Translations under genes and position numbers: made by a program | Assembly (NCBI RefSeq): GCF_004801905.1 | Contig: NZ_SSSN01000005.1 | Span: forward strand, 407,500 to 471,499 | Source of the DNA: Orlajensenia flava | Lineage (GTDB): Bacteria > Actinomycetota > Actinomycetes > Actinomycetales > Microbacteriaceae | DNA length: 64,000 bases | Reading direction: 5' to 3' | Shown here: piece by piece, positions 37,260 through 48,800 of the stretch | Layout: the number at the start of each line of letters is the position of its first letter | Position numbering within the stretch: the first letter of the stretch is position 1 | Notes under the pieces: generated by a model | What the model saw: the letters and a program-made list of their open reading frames with translations, nothing else | The model's database searches: none | Told to the model about the DNA's origin: nothing

Positions 37260-39391
37260 CCGTGATCGATCTCCCGCGGGTCGGGATGGATTACCACTCG
37301 CTCAACGCGATGCTCAACCTCTACGGGGATGACGGGCAGATCCAGTTCGACAAGGACCGCGAGGCGGCGCGCGAGTACTTCCTGCAGCACGTCAACCAGA
37401 ACACCGTGTTCTTCCACTCCCTCAAGGAGCGCCTCGACTACCTGGTCGAGAAGGAGTACTACGAGCAGGGCGTGCTCGATGCGTACTCGTTCGAGTTCAT
37501 CACCAGCCTCAACGACCTGGCGTACTCGAAGAAGTTCCGCTTCGAGACCTTCCTCGGAGCGTTCAAGTACTACACGAGCTACACGCTCAAGACCTTCGAC
37601 GGCAAGCGCTACCTCGAGCGCTTCGAGGACCGCGTCGTCATGACCGCCCTCGGCCTGGCGCAGGGCGACGAGAAGCTCGCCGTCAACCTCGTCGAGGAGA
37701 TCATCGGCGGACGCTTCCAGCCGGCCACCCCTACCTTCCTCAACACGGGCAAGGCGCAGCGCGGCGAGCTCGTCTCCTGCTTCCTCCTCCGCATCGAGGA
37801 CAACATGGAGTCGATCGCTCGCGGCATCAACTCCGCCCTGCAGCTGAGCAAGCGCGGCGGCGGCGTGGCGCTCTCGCTCAGCAACATCCGCGAATCCGGT
37901 GCTCCCATCAAGCAGATCGAGAACCAGTCATCCGGAATCATCCCCGTGATGAAGCTGCTGGAAGACTCCTTCAGCTACGCCAACCAGCTCGGTGCTCGTC
38001 AGGGTGCCGGCGCGGTCTACCTCAGCGCTCACCACCCCGACATCATGCGGTTCCTCGACACCAAGCGCGAGAACGCGGATGAGAAGATCCGCATCAAGAC
38101 GCTGAGCCTGGGCGTCGTCGTGCCCGACATCACGTTCGAACTCGCCAAGAACGGCGAGGACATGTACTTGTTCAGCCCCTACGACGTCGAGCGCGTCTAC
38201 CAGGTGCCGTTCGGCGACATCTCCATCAGCGAGAAGTACCGCGAGATGGTGGATGACCCGCGCATCAAGAAGACCAAGATCAACGCGCGCGAGTTCTTCC
38301 AGACCCTCGCCGAGATCCAGTTCGAGAGCGGCTACCCCTACATCGTGTTCGAAGACACGGTGAATAAGGCCAACCCCATCAAGGGCCGCATCAACATGTC
38401 CAACCTGTGCAGCGAGATCCTTCAGGTCAACACCCCGACGACCTACAACGAAGACCTCAGCTACAACCAGATCGGCAAGGACATCAGCTGCAACCTGGGC
38501 TCGCTCAACATCGCCCTCACGATGGACTCGCCCGACTTCGGTCGCACCGTCGAGACCGCCATCCGCGGCCTCACCGCCGTGTCGAACATGAGTCACATCA
38601 GCTCGGTGCGCTCCATCGAGGACGGCAACGACAAGAGCCACGCCATCGGCCTCGGCCAGATGAACCTGCACGGCTACCTCGCCCGCGAGCGCGTCTACTA
38701 CGGCAGCGAGGAGGGCATCGACTTCACGAACATCTACTTCTACACGGTGCTCTTCCACGCTCTGCGCGCGTCGACCAACATCGCCAAGGAGCGCGGCGAG
38801 ACCTTCGTCGGCTTCGAGGACTCGAAGTACGCGACCGGTGAGTTCTTCGACAAGTACACGGATGCCGAGTGGGTGCCGACCACCGCCCGCGGTGCGGAGC
38901 TGTTCGAGCAGGCCGGCGTTCACATCCCGACGCAGGATGACTGGCGCGAGCTCAAGGCATCCGTCGCGGAATTCGGCATCTACAACCAGAACCTGCAGGC
39001 CGTGCCTCCCACCGGATCCATCTCGTACATCAACAACTCGACCGCGTCGATCCACCCGATCGCGGCGAAGATCGAGATTCGCAAGGAGGGCAAGCTGGGT
39101 CGCGTGTACTTCCCGGCGCCGTTCATGACGAACGACAACCTGGACTACTACCAGGATGCCTACGAGATCGGTGCCGAGAAGGTCATCGACACCTACGCGG
39201 CGGCCACGCAGCACGTGGACCAGGGCCTCTCGCTCACGCTGTTCTTCAAGGACACCGCGACCACGCGCGACATCAATAAGGCGCAGATCTACGCATGGAA
39301 GAAGGGGATCAAGACGATCTACTACATCCGTCTGCGTCAGATGGCCCTCGAGGGGACCGAGCTCGATCTTTGTGTTTCTTGTGCGCTGTGA
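37232..39391 (+). CDS. nrdE: Class Ib ribonucleotide reductase, large subunit
   Basis: About 719 residues. Key features: [31 protein letters not shown] near the start, the catalytic NLCSEI motif with the radical Cys, [23 protein letters not shown], and the C-terminal CVSCAL redox pair. The start is uncertain: TTG 37232 (GAAGGA eleven bases upstream) and GTG 37262 are both possible. The final codons, GAT CTT TGT GTT TCT TGT, are A/T-ending and unlike the rest of the gene, and they directly precede an inserted homing endonuclease. This looks like a recoded or co-converted 3' end. Confidence 0.93.
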   Translation: MVNATDSGVAVIDLPRVGMDYHSLNAMLNLYGDDGQIQFDKDREAAREYFLQHVNQNTVFFHSLKERLDYLVEKEYYEQGVLDAYSFEFITSLNDLAYSKKFRFETFLGAFKYYTSYTLKTFDGKRYLERFEDRVVMTALGLAQGDEKLAVNLVEEIIGGRFQPATPTFLNTGKAQRGELVSCFLLRIEDNMESIARGINSALQLSKRGGGVALSLSNIRESGAPIKQIENQSSGIIPVMKLLEDSFSYANQLGARQGAGAVYLSAHHPDIMRFLDTKRENADEKIRIKTLSLGVVVPDITFELAKNGEDMYLFSPYDVERVYQVPFGDISISEKYREMVDDPRIKKTKINAREFFQTLAEIQFESGYPYIVFEDTVNKANPIKGRINMSNLCSEILQVNTPTTYNEDLSYNQIGKDISCNLGSLNIALTMDSPDFGRTVETAIRGLTAVSNMSHISSVRSIEDGNDKSHAIGLGQMNLHGYLARERVYYGSEEGIDFTNIYFYTVLFHALRASTNIAKERGETFVGFEDSKYATGEFFDKYTDAEWVPTTARGAELFEQAGVHIPTQDDWRELKASVAEFGIYNQNLQAVPPTGSISYINNSTASIHPIAAKIEIRKEGKLGRVYFPAPFMTNDNLDYYQDAYEIGAEKVIDTYAAATQHVDQGLSLTLFFKDTATTRDINKAQIYAWKKGIKTIYYIRLRQMALEGTELDLCVSCAL

Positions 39392-39403
39392 TCTGACCTG
39401 AGC

Positions 39404-41180
<1,777 letters not shown>

Positions 41181-41181
<1 letters not shown>

Positions 41182-41858
41182 TGGCAATCCCCTTCATTGT
41201 TCCAAGCCAGATTTTTTCGAGCCGATCGGCCGCCAAGAACTACATTCGTGACGAGATTCTCCACGCTTACCCGCTGAGAACTCGTATCGACCGCGCAGAC
41301 CACCACCTTTTCCTCAGTGAAGTCCTGGAGCTCCACTCGGACGCGGTAGAGAAGATCGGCCCGGGCATCGATCACTTTTACGTAGAGGAAACGTATCGGC
41401 TGTTGGGCAAAGAGACAGTCGGAAGGGACAAGCGTGCGATCATCGTCGTTCGAGTAGACGGTGACACAAGGGACTAGAGCTACACGCACGTAGTGGATTC
41501 TCCTACGGATATGGCCAACGTCAAGAGCGCTCTCGCGTTCGCGCTGGAGCATGTACGCGTACACCGCCGTGATGACGCGTTCGCAAGTGGTGAGCCAGTC
41601 TTTTGTTTCTTGACGGGTGAGTTGATCGCAGAAAAGCATCAGGCAGACACCCGACACCTGGAACCTACCTGGCACGCGTTGACATCCGAATTCGCATCGG
41701 CGCAGGGCGGATGGGACCAGATTGAGACGCACAGTGGACACGGGCGGACTTTTGTGGGGCGAGACGTCGAGGACGCAGTCTTGAAAGAATCTTGGTTGGA
41801 GTTCTATCGGGAGAACGCGTTTCCAGTCTTCATAAAGAACGAGCTGCCACCGAAGTAG
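41181..41858 (+). pseudogene. DUF3223/DCL-like gene with an in-frame amber codon
   Basis: One frame runs from GTG 41181 to 41858 but has TAG at 41475-41477. The first part (98 residues) has SRSAAKNYIRDEILHAYPL, LSEVLELHSDAVEKIGPGIDHFYVEETYR and IIVVRVDGD, the DUF3223 (DCL) fold. The second part continues it: SYTHVV, FCFLTGELI, LEPTWHALTSEF, SWLEFYRENAF. Family members normally read an aromatic residue before SY, so TGG-to-TAG is a likely cause. Either a recent pseudogene or a read-through product. The function of the family is unknown; the second half resembles a small nuclease-like domain (weak). It abuts nrdF and precedes the Hachiman genes. Confidence 0.65.
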
Positions 41859-41962
41859 ATCTGTCATGAGCGCGCGCCGAGTGGCCGATCCGAACTTCGA
41901 TCCGATAAGAATGCGTATGTGATCTCTATAGGCATCGCGGGCCCAACGGTAGTCGAATAGGG

Positions 41963-42814
41963 ATGGTTCGCTCGGTTCTCGAAGTCCGGATCCAGGACGC
42001 CGCCCTGAATCCAGCGCTCACAGTCTTGTGCGCTGGCTACGAGATGGAGGTATGGCGGGCTCCGGAGCTGGTGGACGACTTATTCTCTCGTCACCTCACG
42101 TCTTTTGCCCTCAGTTTCACGGAGTTCAACTCCATCGACGGAGAGACTGCCGCGCGTGCGTTACGCCGATCTGCGGAGATGGTCTATGGCACGGACAAAT
42201 ACCGCCGGCGTGGCGAGTTTGGAGAACTCATCCTGCACGCCGCTTTGATCGACTTCTTTGGCGCCACGCCAGCAGTGAGCAAGATCTATTACAAGGACAG
42301 CGACAACGACACGGTCAAAGGATTCGACTCGGTCCATGTCGTCGGTAGACATGACGGCGAACTCGAAGTCTGGCTCGGGGAAGCGAAGTTCTATAAGGAC
42401 CTTTCCGGCGCGATCACCGAAGCCGTCAAATCGATTGAGGATCACTTAGAGCGGAACTTCCTTCGACGGGAGTTCATTGCGATCACCAACAAGGTCGATG
42501 CCACCTGGCCTCATGCGGACGCTTTCCGGGGTTTGCTCGATGGTGCTGCGAGTCTCGACGAGATAGCCAAGTCGCTTGTAATTCCAGTGCTCATCACATA
42601 CGAGAGTGTGTCGGTGGCTAGTCATAAGGTCGTCGACGACGCCTACAAGTCGGCACTTGAAGCCGAGGTCAGGACTGCCTGGAAAGCGTTTTCGGAGAAG
42701 GAGCTCAAGACCAAGCTCACAATCACTCTTCAGTTGATCCTCCTGCCGCTCGAGAGCAAAGACCGGCTGATTGGGCTCATGCACGAGAAGCTAAAGGTTT
42801 GGCAACATATTTAG
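41963..42814 (+). CDS. hamA: Hachiman defense nuclease HamA (DUF1837)
   Basis: A 283-residue protein of the HamA/DUF1837 family, the effector of the Hachiman anti-phage system. A PD-(D/E)xK nuclease site is visible: Glu85/Glu88 in RRRGEFGELILHAAL, Asp122 in VKGFDSVHVV and Glu140-Ala-Lys142 in WLGEAKFYKDL. In characterised systems HamA is held by HamB and degrades DNA when released. The ATG follows a TAGTCGAATAGGG stretch with no clear ribosome site. Codon use is visibly less G/C-biased than in the nrd genes, a sign of transfer. The next gene follows almost directly. Confidence 0.88.
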   Translation: MVRSVLEVRIQDAALNPALTVLCAGYEMEVWRAPELVDDLFSRHLTSFALSFTEFNSIDGETAARALRRSAEMVYGTDKYRRRGEFGELILHAALIDFFGATPAVSKIYYKDSDNDTVKGFDSVHVVGRHDGELEVWLGEAKFYKDLSGAITEAVKSIEDHLERNFLRREFIAITNKVDATWPHADAFRGLLDGAASLDEIAKSLVIPVLITYESVSVASHKVVDDAYKSALEAEVRTAWKAFSEKELKTKLTITLQLILLPLESKDRLIGLMHEKLKVWQHI

Positions 42815-42826
42815 GTGGAAGCAGAG

Positions 42827-44917
42827 ATGGTCGACACATTTCTTGAGCTGAAAGAGATAGCCCGGCTCGCGAGCCACTCGAACCTCCGCGACGCAGGGCG
42901 CGATCGATTGATTCGATTTCTCGACTCACACGGCCAAGACATTCCAGAACGTCAGATCGTCGACACCCTTTGTGCTGCACTCGGACTCTTTCCGTATATG
43001 TCCGAAGGAACCTCGGAGAGCGACGCTGAAGCCCTGGCACTTGAGTTCCACACCCCCGACGAACTCGCCGAGGAAGGCTTCACTTTCCACTCTGAGCAGC
43101 AGGCTGTCTACTCTCGGCTCATGGACGGCGAGAGTATCATCCTTTCGGCGCCGACCTCATTCGGAAAGTCCGCAATCTTGGATGCGTTGGTGGCCAGTAA
43201 TCGCTGGTCACGCATCGTGCTCATCGTCCCAACCGTCGCCCTGATCGACGAAACGAGGCGTCGACTGGCACGGTTCAAGAATGACTATTCGATTGTGACT
43301 GGTGCGAGCCAACCGACCGGAGAACGCGCCGTCTACGTGCTCACTCAAGAACGTTTTCTCGAGTTCGATCGCATCGATGGCTTGGGCCTGTTTGTAATCG
43401 ACGAGTTTTACAAGCTGGGTACGAACGAAGCGATGGATCAGCGCCGGTCTCTGCTCAACCTCGCGTGGAAACGTCTGCGTGCGACTGGTGCGCAGTATTA
43501 CTTGATTGGGCCGAATGTCGATTCGATTAGTGCTGCGGTAGGTACGGACTTGCAGGCCAAGCTGATCAAAACTGAGTTTCGCACCGTAGCCGTAGATGTC
43601 ATAGATCGTTCTGACGTGGAAGATTCGGCGAGAGAAGCCGACCTCTTCAGCCTGATCTCCGCGAATTCTGCTGAATCCACCTTGGTCTTCTCAGCATCTC
43701 CGGAGAAGGCGGAGAAGCTGGCGGTAGGTCTGCGTGAGGCAGTTCCACCCCCAAATTCAAGCAGTCTGGCGAGCGAGGTGGCGAGATGGCTTGGATCCAA
43801 TTATGATCCGGCCTGGAACGCGATAGGTGCTTTAGCCGAGGGAGTCGCAACTCATACGGGCTTGATGCCGCGTAGCGTTCAACGCATCATGGTGCGGCTC
43901 TTCAACGATGGTGATGTGCCCGTGATGGTGTGTACCTCTACCCTCATCGAGGGAGTGAACACAGCGGCTAAAAACGTTGTCATCTACGACCATAAGATCG
44001 ACGGACAACTTCTCGACTTCTTCACGTTCAGTAACATCCGGGGCAGAGCGGGCCGAATGTTCCGTCACTTCGTCGGTCGCGTGTACACGTATGCGCCAGC
44101 ACCCAAGAGCACTACCACTGAGGTCGACATTCCAATCGAGTCGCAGTCGACTCAGGCATCAGCTGCGACCCTCGCGCAATTGGATTGGGAAGACCTCGAT
44201 GATGATGCGCGCGAGCGAGTACGGGGCATCTTCGGGCAGGACGTACTGAGCCTCGGGACGATCCGTGCCAACCGCGGTCTGGACCCAGAGCTGCAGATCA
44301 ACTTGGCGAAGCGATTGATCGACAAAGCTCCGGAGGCCCGTCGACTCGGCTGGCAAGGAGTCCCTGCATCCAACGTACTCAAATCGACTTTGGAGACTGC
44401 TTGGGATGAGTTGCTCGTGCCTCGACAGCGTCGTGGGGTCAACTTTCAGATGGTCTGGGGGCAGCTGCAAAACCATCGAGTGAACGGAGAAGCCTTCTCC
44501 GCGATGGTTGATCAGCAGGAGCGGTACCTGCGTCCCGACCGAGATCGAAGTGACGCAGTATTGGATGTTTTTAGATTTCAGCGCCGTTGGATGGAGCATA
44601 CGATCCCATCCTTCCTGCGGGGGGTTCAGGCGATCCAAGGTGATGTAGCAAAGCGGTCCGGGCTACCACCGGCGAACTACGAGTTCGCATTGAGGGAGAT
44701 CGAGTCCCTCTATCTCCCTCCTGGCATCGCCGAACTGGAGGAATTCGGGGTTCCAATGCCACTCGGCCTCAAGCTCTATCGGTTGGGCGTTCGTGGCTCG
44801 ACGGGTAGTGAAATGATGCACTCTCTTGAGCAAAGGCTCCATGCGCCGGATTTGACGGCTCAACTCGGGATTGTGGAACGCTGGATCCTCGACGACGTTG
44901 TTTCAGGGTGGGCCTGA
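42827..44917 (+). CDS. hamB: Hachiman defense helicase HamB
   Basis: A 696-residue superfamily 2 helicase. The start is set by AGGTGG eight bases upstream; GTG 42815 is the alternative. Motif I APTSFGKS (about 108-115), motif II IDEFYKL (about 191-197), STLIEGVNT (about 371-379) and motif VI NIRGRAGRMF (about 403-412) are all intact. The C-terminal 270 residues are specific to the family. With HamA it forms a complex that senses damaged or phage-processed DNA ends and releases the nuclease. No other defense gene lies next to it apart from the damaged DUF3223 gene. Confidence 0.88.
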   Translation: MVDTFLELKEIARLASHSNLRDAGRDRLIRFLDSHGQDIPERQIVDTLCAALGLFPYMSEGTSESDAEALALEFHTPDELAEEGFTFHSEQQAVYSRLMDGESIILSAPTSFGKSAILDALVASNRWSRIVLIVPTVALIDETRRRLARFKNDYSIVTGASQPTGERAVYVLTQERFLEFDRIDGLGLFVIDEFYKLGTNEAMDQRRSLLNLAWKRLRATGAQYYLIGPNVDSISAAVGTDLQAKLIKTEFRTVAVDVIDRSDVEDSAREADLFSLISANSAESTLVFSASPEKAEKLAVGLREAVPPPNSSSLASEVARWLGSNYDPAWNAIGALAEGVATHTGLMPRSVQRIMVRLFNDGDVPVMVCTSTLIEGVNTAAKNVVIYDHKIDGQLLDFFTFSNIRGRAGRMFRHFVGRVYTYAPAPKSTTTEVDIPIESQSTQASAATLAQLDWEDLDDDARERVRGIFGQDVLSLGTIRANRGLDPELQINLAKRLIDKAPEARRLGWQGVPASNVLKSTLETAWDELLVPRQRRGVNFQMVWGQLQNHRVNGEAFSAMVDQQERYLRPDRDRSDAVLDVFRFQRRWMEHTIPSFLRGVQAIQGDVAKRSGLPPANYEFALREIESLYLPPGIAELEEFGVPMPLGLKLYRLGVRGSTGSEMMHSLEQRLHAPDLTAQLGIVERWILDDVVSGWA

Positions 44918-45990
44918 CAAGCTCCGAATGTTTTCTCGCGTTTGCGGGACTATGACGCAGTGCCGCTCGCCGAGCAATGGTGCATGCCGGCGGGCGGTGC
45001 CTCCGGCAGGGGGAGCCGCATCCGTAGCGTCGTGCACGATGTCGCCGGCGACAATCGTGAGGGCGGCGCGCTCGGTGAGCAGGCGGGCGGGGTCGGGCTC
45101 GAGGTCGTAGAGGTTCGACGACCAGGTGACGAGGTCGGCGCGAGCGCCCACTCGCACCCCGCCGAGGGAGTCCTCGACGTGCCAGGCCCACGCGCCGTCG
45201 GCCGTGTAGCCGCGGAGGGCGGCGTCAAGCGTCAAGCGTTCAGACGCAGTCCACGACGAGCGGCCGTCGAGGCGGGCCCGCGTCAGGGCTGAGTGGAGGC
45301 CGACCAGTGGGTCCATCTCGCCGACTCGCCAGTCGCTCGAGAGGGCCACGTGGGCGCCCGACTCGGCGAGGGAGCGGGAGCGCCAGGCTCGGCTCCAGCG
45401 CTACTCGCCGACGGTTGTCCATCCAGGTGCCTCCGACAAGGTCGGGGGAGCAGTGGCGGGGCTGCATGGCGGCCGTCACGCCCAGCGCAGCGAAGCGGGG
45501 CAGATCGTCGGGGTGCAGGCACTCGACGTGCACGATGCCGTGGCGGCGTCGCGGGTGCCGTTGGTGCCGGGGGCGTGCTCGATGGCGCGAGAGCGATGCG
45601 GATGCCGCCGTCTCCCGTCGCGTGGGTGTGGGTATGGAAGCCTTGACGGTCGAGTTCGGTGACGATGCGGGTGAGCTCGTCGAGGGGTGCGCTCGGGTGG
45701 GCGCGGTGGCCCGGGCGGTTGGTCGTCGAGTGTCCACGCGGTGTGCGGCTCGGTCACATCGTCGGCGTAGAGCTTGACCGGTCCGAAGCGCAGGCGCTCG
45801 TCGACGGGGGCCGAGTCGACGGCTTCGCGCAGACCCGCGCGGAAGGAGGCATCCGCATCATCGGGTGGAACAGGGCGGCGATCACACGACTCGACAGCTC
45901 GAGTACATGGGGATGTCGCGCTGCAGGGCGGCGAGGCTTGCGGCGCTGGCGTGAGCACCTGCATTCGAGGGCCATGAGAGTCGCGGTGCG
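44903..45990 (-). pseudogene. Amidohydrolase (YtcJ-like) pseudogene, truncated and frameshifted
   Basis: Reverse-strand pieces of one amidohydrolase fall in at least four shifted frames: IAALFHP, then RFGPVKLYADDVTEPHTAWTL (about 45850-45740), GFHTHTHATGDGGI (about 45650-45600), GIVHVECLHPDDLPRFAALGVTAAMQPRH (about 45540-45450) and ALSSDWRVGEMDPLVGLHSALTRARL to GARADLVTWSSNLYDLEPDPARL (45349-45060). The N-terminal third, with the first metal HxH, is missing. It ends against hamB, so the island may have landed next to a gene already decaying, or broken it. Confidence 0.8.
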
Positions 45991-46001
45991 ATGATGGTGG
46001 G

Positions 46002-46304
46002 ATGGCCTCGTTCATCTTCATCTACCACGCCGGACCCGACCCGGTGCCTGCCGACCGAGTGGCGGAGAATCGGGCCGCGTGGCAGAAGTGGAATGCGGAG
46101 CTGCATGAGGACTACGGAATCCGGACGGCTGGCGGAAAAGTCGTGACCGCGAATTCGACACGTGATGCCGACGGCGGCATTCGCGGTGCATCGATGGTCG
46201 AGTTCGATTCGATGGAAGCAGCAGTTGAGACTGCGAAGGGGAGCCCGAACCTGGCGTTCGGCGGAAGCGTGGAAGTGCTCGAGGAGCACGCAAGAACGCG
46301 ATAA
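46002..46304 (+). CDS. YciI-like protein
   Basis: A 100-residue protein opening MASFIFIYHAGPDPVPADRVAENRAAWQKW with a dimeric alpha-beta core (GGKVVTANSTRDADGGIRGASMVEFDSMEAAVETA). This fits the YCII/DGPF family of small proteins related to muconolactone isomerase. The function is unknown. It faces the amine oxidase gene across a bidirectional terminator. Confidence 0.7.
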   Translation: MASFIFIYHAGPDPVPADRVAENRAAWQKWNAELHEDYGIRTAGGKVVTANSTRDADGGIRGASMVEFDSMEAAVETAKGSPNLAFGGSVEVLEEHARTR

Positions 46305-46308
46305 ATCT

Positions 46309-46328
46309 GTCGTCCGACCTCGGACGAC
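46309..46328. terminator. Bidirectional terminator between convergent genes
   Basis: GTCGTCCGA-CC-TCGGACGAC, a perfect 9-bp stem with a minimal loop, four bases after the YciI-like stop and 34 bases from the amine oxidase stop. It can serve both strands. Confidence 0.6.
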
Positions 46329-46361
46329 GGGCGTGCGCCGATCTGAGCTAGTCGAGCGGCG

Positions 46362-47726
46362 CTACTCAGCCGGCGGCTGCCACACCCCTTCGATCGGCAG
46401 CGCTCGCCGCAGGATGTTCGAGGCCGCGCGGTGCGCGGAGTGCAGGGCGGCGGTGACGGTGGCGGGATCATCCGTCCATGTCGCCTCGCCCGCGATGTGC
46501 AGCACGCCGCCGACGGGCGTCGCGAGATCGTCGTGGTCGTTCGTCGTCGAGCCGACCGTCATGTAAGCGTAGGAGCCGCGGGCGAACGGGTCGTCCTGCC
46601 AGGCGGTGATGTGCACCGATGTCGGGGTCTCGACGCTGTCGCCGTAGAGCCGACGCAGTTGCTCGAGGATCGAGCCCACCACCCGCTGCTCGGTCCAGTC
46701 GCGCGTCTCGATGGCAGCCGGCCCCGCGGCGAAGGTGAGCAAGGTGGGGATTTCGTGCAGCGGAGTGAGGTCGTACCAGGAGTGCCACCACCGGCCCTCC
46801 GGGCCTTGCTGACGGATGCCGTAGACGTCGTCGTCCCAGAACTTCGTCGGGAAGCGCAGCACGACCTTCTCGAAGGCGTTCATCGTCAGTCGGCTGAGAG
46901 CTCCGGCGACGGGTTCGGGCAGCGGCGGCTCGATCACGAAATCGTCGGACCGGAGCACGCCGACCGGCACCGTCACGACGACCGTGCCGGAGGTGAACGT
47001 TCCGCGGTCGGACGTGACGGCGACGCCCGCGCTCGACCAGTCGACACGCGACACCACATGCCGCAGGCGCACATCGAGCCCGTCGGCGAGGTGGGTGGCC
47101 AGGCTGTCGTATCCGTCCGGAAAGATCACCTCGTCGCCGTCGACGGTGTCGTCATCGAGGCCGTGGGCGGCGAGATCCGCGATCCAAGCGCCGTACTGCT
47201 CCTCCGAACGGTGCTGGTAGTACTCGCGCACCCGCTCGGTGCGCGCGTCGTCCCAGCCCTGGGCGGCCAGGGCGGTCTCGGTCACGTCGCGGTAGGAGTC
47301 ATCCGGTTCCGAGGTCGCGATCACCGACGCCAGCGTCGTGTCGGCAGAACGGATGTCGTCGGCGAAATCCCGCGTCGCGGCATCCGTCAGCCTCTCACCG
47401 ATCGGGCCGTAGTAGGCGATCGGTCGGCTGTCGGGCTGGTAGCTGCCGACGGTGAACTCTCTCGTGGGCATGCCGAAAGCCGTGACCGCCGCCGCGACGG
47501 CACTGTCGGTGATGCCGTGGATCCAGGACGCACCGAGGTCGGTGACAAGGCCGCCCTCCCGCATCGTGTGGACGCGGCCGCCCACCCGGTCGCGTGCCTC
47601 GAGCACCACGACGCGTCGGCCCGCCTGAGCCAGCAGCCGCGCAGCCGTGAGTCCGGCGACGCCAGCGCCGATGACGATCGTGTCGAGGGGTTCCGTCGCC
47701 TGCCGTTCTGTCGCTTGCGGTTCCAT
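46362..47726 (-). CDS. Flavin monoamine oxidase family protein
   Basis: A 454-residue FAD-dependent amine oxidase. The dinucleotide-binding start is [40 protein letters not shown]; the middle has the substrate-domain features of polyamine/monoamine oxidases; the C-terminal FAD motif is [27 protein letters not shown]. It should oxidise a primary or secondary amine to an aldehyde with release of ammonia and peroxide. The ATG is set by AAAGG six bases upstream. Confidence 0.9.
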   Translation of the reverse strand: MEPQATERQATEPLDTIVIGAGVAGLTAARLLAQAGRRVVVLEARDRVGGRVHTMREGGLVTDLGASWIHGITDSAVAAAVTAFGMPTREFTVGSYQPDSRPIAYYGPIGERLTDAATRDFADDIRSADTTLASVIATSEPDDSYRDVTETALAAQGWDDARTERVREYYQHRSEEQYGAWIADLAAHGLDDDTVDGDEVIFPDGYDSLATHLADGLDVRLRHVVSRVDWSSAGVAVTSDRGTFTSGTVVVTVPVGVLRSDDFVIEPPLPEPVAGALSRLTMNAFEKVVLRFPTKFWDDDVYGIRQQGPEGRWWHSWYDLTPLHEIPTLLTFAAGPAAIETRDWTEQRVVGSILEQLRRLYGDSVETPTSVHITAWQDDPFARGSYAYMTVGSTTNDHDDLATPVGGVLHIAGEATWTDDPATVTAALHSAHRAASNILRRALPIEGVWQPPAE

Positions 47727-47842
47727 TGCGTGGCCTTTCAGCTCGTCGGCATCGTTTGGTCCGACCAGAATCTACTCGGTACTGGACTGGCTCTCACTCG
47801 ATCTACAGGTGGCCCTGCCGGCACCGCGTGATGGGGTTGAGC

Positions 47843-48013
47843 TCAGGGGGCGGCTGGTTCGGGTCCGAGCGTCAGCCCGTCGAGTGAGGCGGCGCCTTCG
47901 GCCATCTGGGATAACCAGTGCCGGTTGTGCCAGAACACGATCATCCAACTCGAAGAACGTGCCGCCGCAGTTGAGAGTTCCCACCCTGCCGCCGTATGGC
48001 TGACCACCGACAC
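47843..48013 (-). CDS. Possible small protein of 56 residues
   Basis: The 349-base interval 47727-48075 has no annotated-size gene. On the reverse strand a frame from GTG 48013 reads MSVVSHTAAGWELSTAAARS, then SSWMIVFWHNRHWLSQMAEG, and ends GLTLGPEPAAP. The Trp/His-rich middle and the G/C-ending codons in its second half look like coding sequence. No family is recognised and no good ribosome site is visible. It may be a remnant of a longer gene. Confidence 0.3.
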   Translation of the reverse strand: MSVVSHTAAGWELSTAAARSSSWMIVFWHNRHWLSQMAEGAASLDGLTLGPEPAAP

Positions 48014-48075
48014 GACCCCCGGGCGGACGCCGGGACCTCAGCTGATGAGGTCCGAGTCGATCTCGTTCGGGATGG

Positions 48076-48750
48076 TCAGGACTCTGAAGGAACCAGGGGT
48101 AGTTCGAGTCCGTAGTTCCACGACAGGATCGCCGGCTGCTCGCGGTAGAAGCTCAGCACAGACACCGATCCAGCATCCAAGGTCATCTGGGCTCCGAATC
48201 GAGGCGCCATTCGCAGGTAAACCGCGGTCAGGATGCGCAGGAAGTGACCGTGCGCGACCAGCGCGACATCCCCTTCCACCATCGCGGGCAGTACCCGCGT
48301 GAGTACGCGCGACGCGCGCGCTGCGACTTCCTCGACCGTCTCCCCCGGTGTTGAGCCTCGGATGACACCGTGGGTGAATGCGCTCCAGTTGTAGCCGAGC
48401 TCCTTGCGGATCTCGTGTGTCGTTCGTCCCTCATATCCGCCGTAGTCCCACTCGACCAGGAGAGGGTCGACTTCCGCGTCGAGCCCAGCGAGCTGAGCCG
48501 TGCGTCGGGCTCGCTGTAACGGAGAGGTCAGGATAAGCGAGAACTCGTAGCCGAGGACCAGCTTGCCCGCGCCACGAGCGAGGTCCTCGCCTCGAGCTGT
48601 GAGTGGAACGTCCGTAAGCCCTGTGTGTTTTCCACTCTTCGACCATTGCGTCTCACCGTGACGAAGGAGAACCAGCTTCCCCGAGGGATTATCCGGTGAC
48701 GGACGTTCAGGTAACGGATCACTGGTGAACACACCCCCAACGGTACTCAC
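48076..48750 (-). CDS. Histidine phosphatase family protein
   Basis: A 224-residue phosphoglycerate-mutase-like phosphatase. The phosphorylated His lies in LVLLRHGETQWSKSGKHTGLTDVPLT, the second catalytic His in VALVAHGHFLRIL, with the acid/base region LLVEWDYGGYEGRTTHEIRKE. It is an intact SixA/CobC/GpmB-type broad-specificity phosphatase; the substrate is unknown. The GTG start is preceded by CGGAG. It lies 50 bases after the surface phosphatase gene and could be co-transcribed with it. Confidence 0.88.
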   Translation of the reverse strand: MSTVGGVFTSDPLPERPSPDNPSGKLVLLRHGETQWSKSGKHTGLTDVPLTARGEDLARGAGKLVLGYEFSLILTSPLQRARRTAQLAGLDAEVDPLLVEWDYGGYEGRTTHEIRKELGYNWSAFTHGVIRGSTPGETVEEVAARASRVLTRVLPAMVEGDVALVAHGHFLRILTAVYLRMAPRFGAQMTLDAGSVSVLSFYREQPAILSWNYGLELPLVPSES

Positions 48751-48800
48751 GAGTTCGCGCTCCGATCAGATCTCGAGTACGACCGGTGATCCAGTGATGG

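Noticed and set aside
41493-41858. Separate 121-codon gene after the DUF3223-like frame
   Set aside because: It is in the same frame as the upstream part with only one TAG between, and it continues the same family, so one interrupted gene is simpler.
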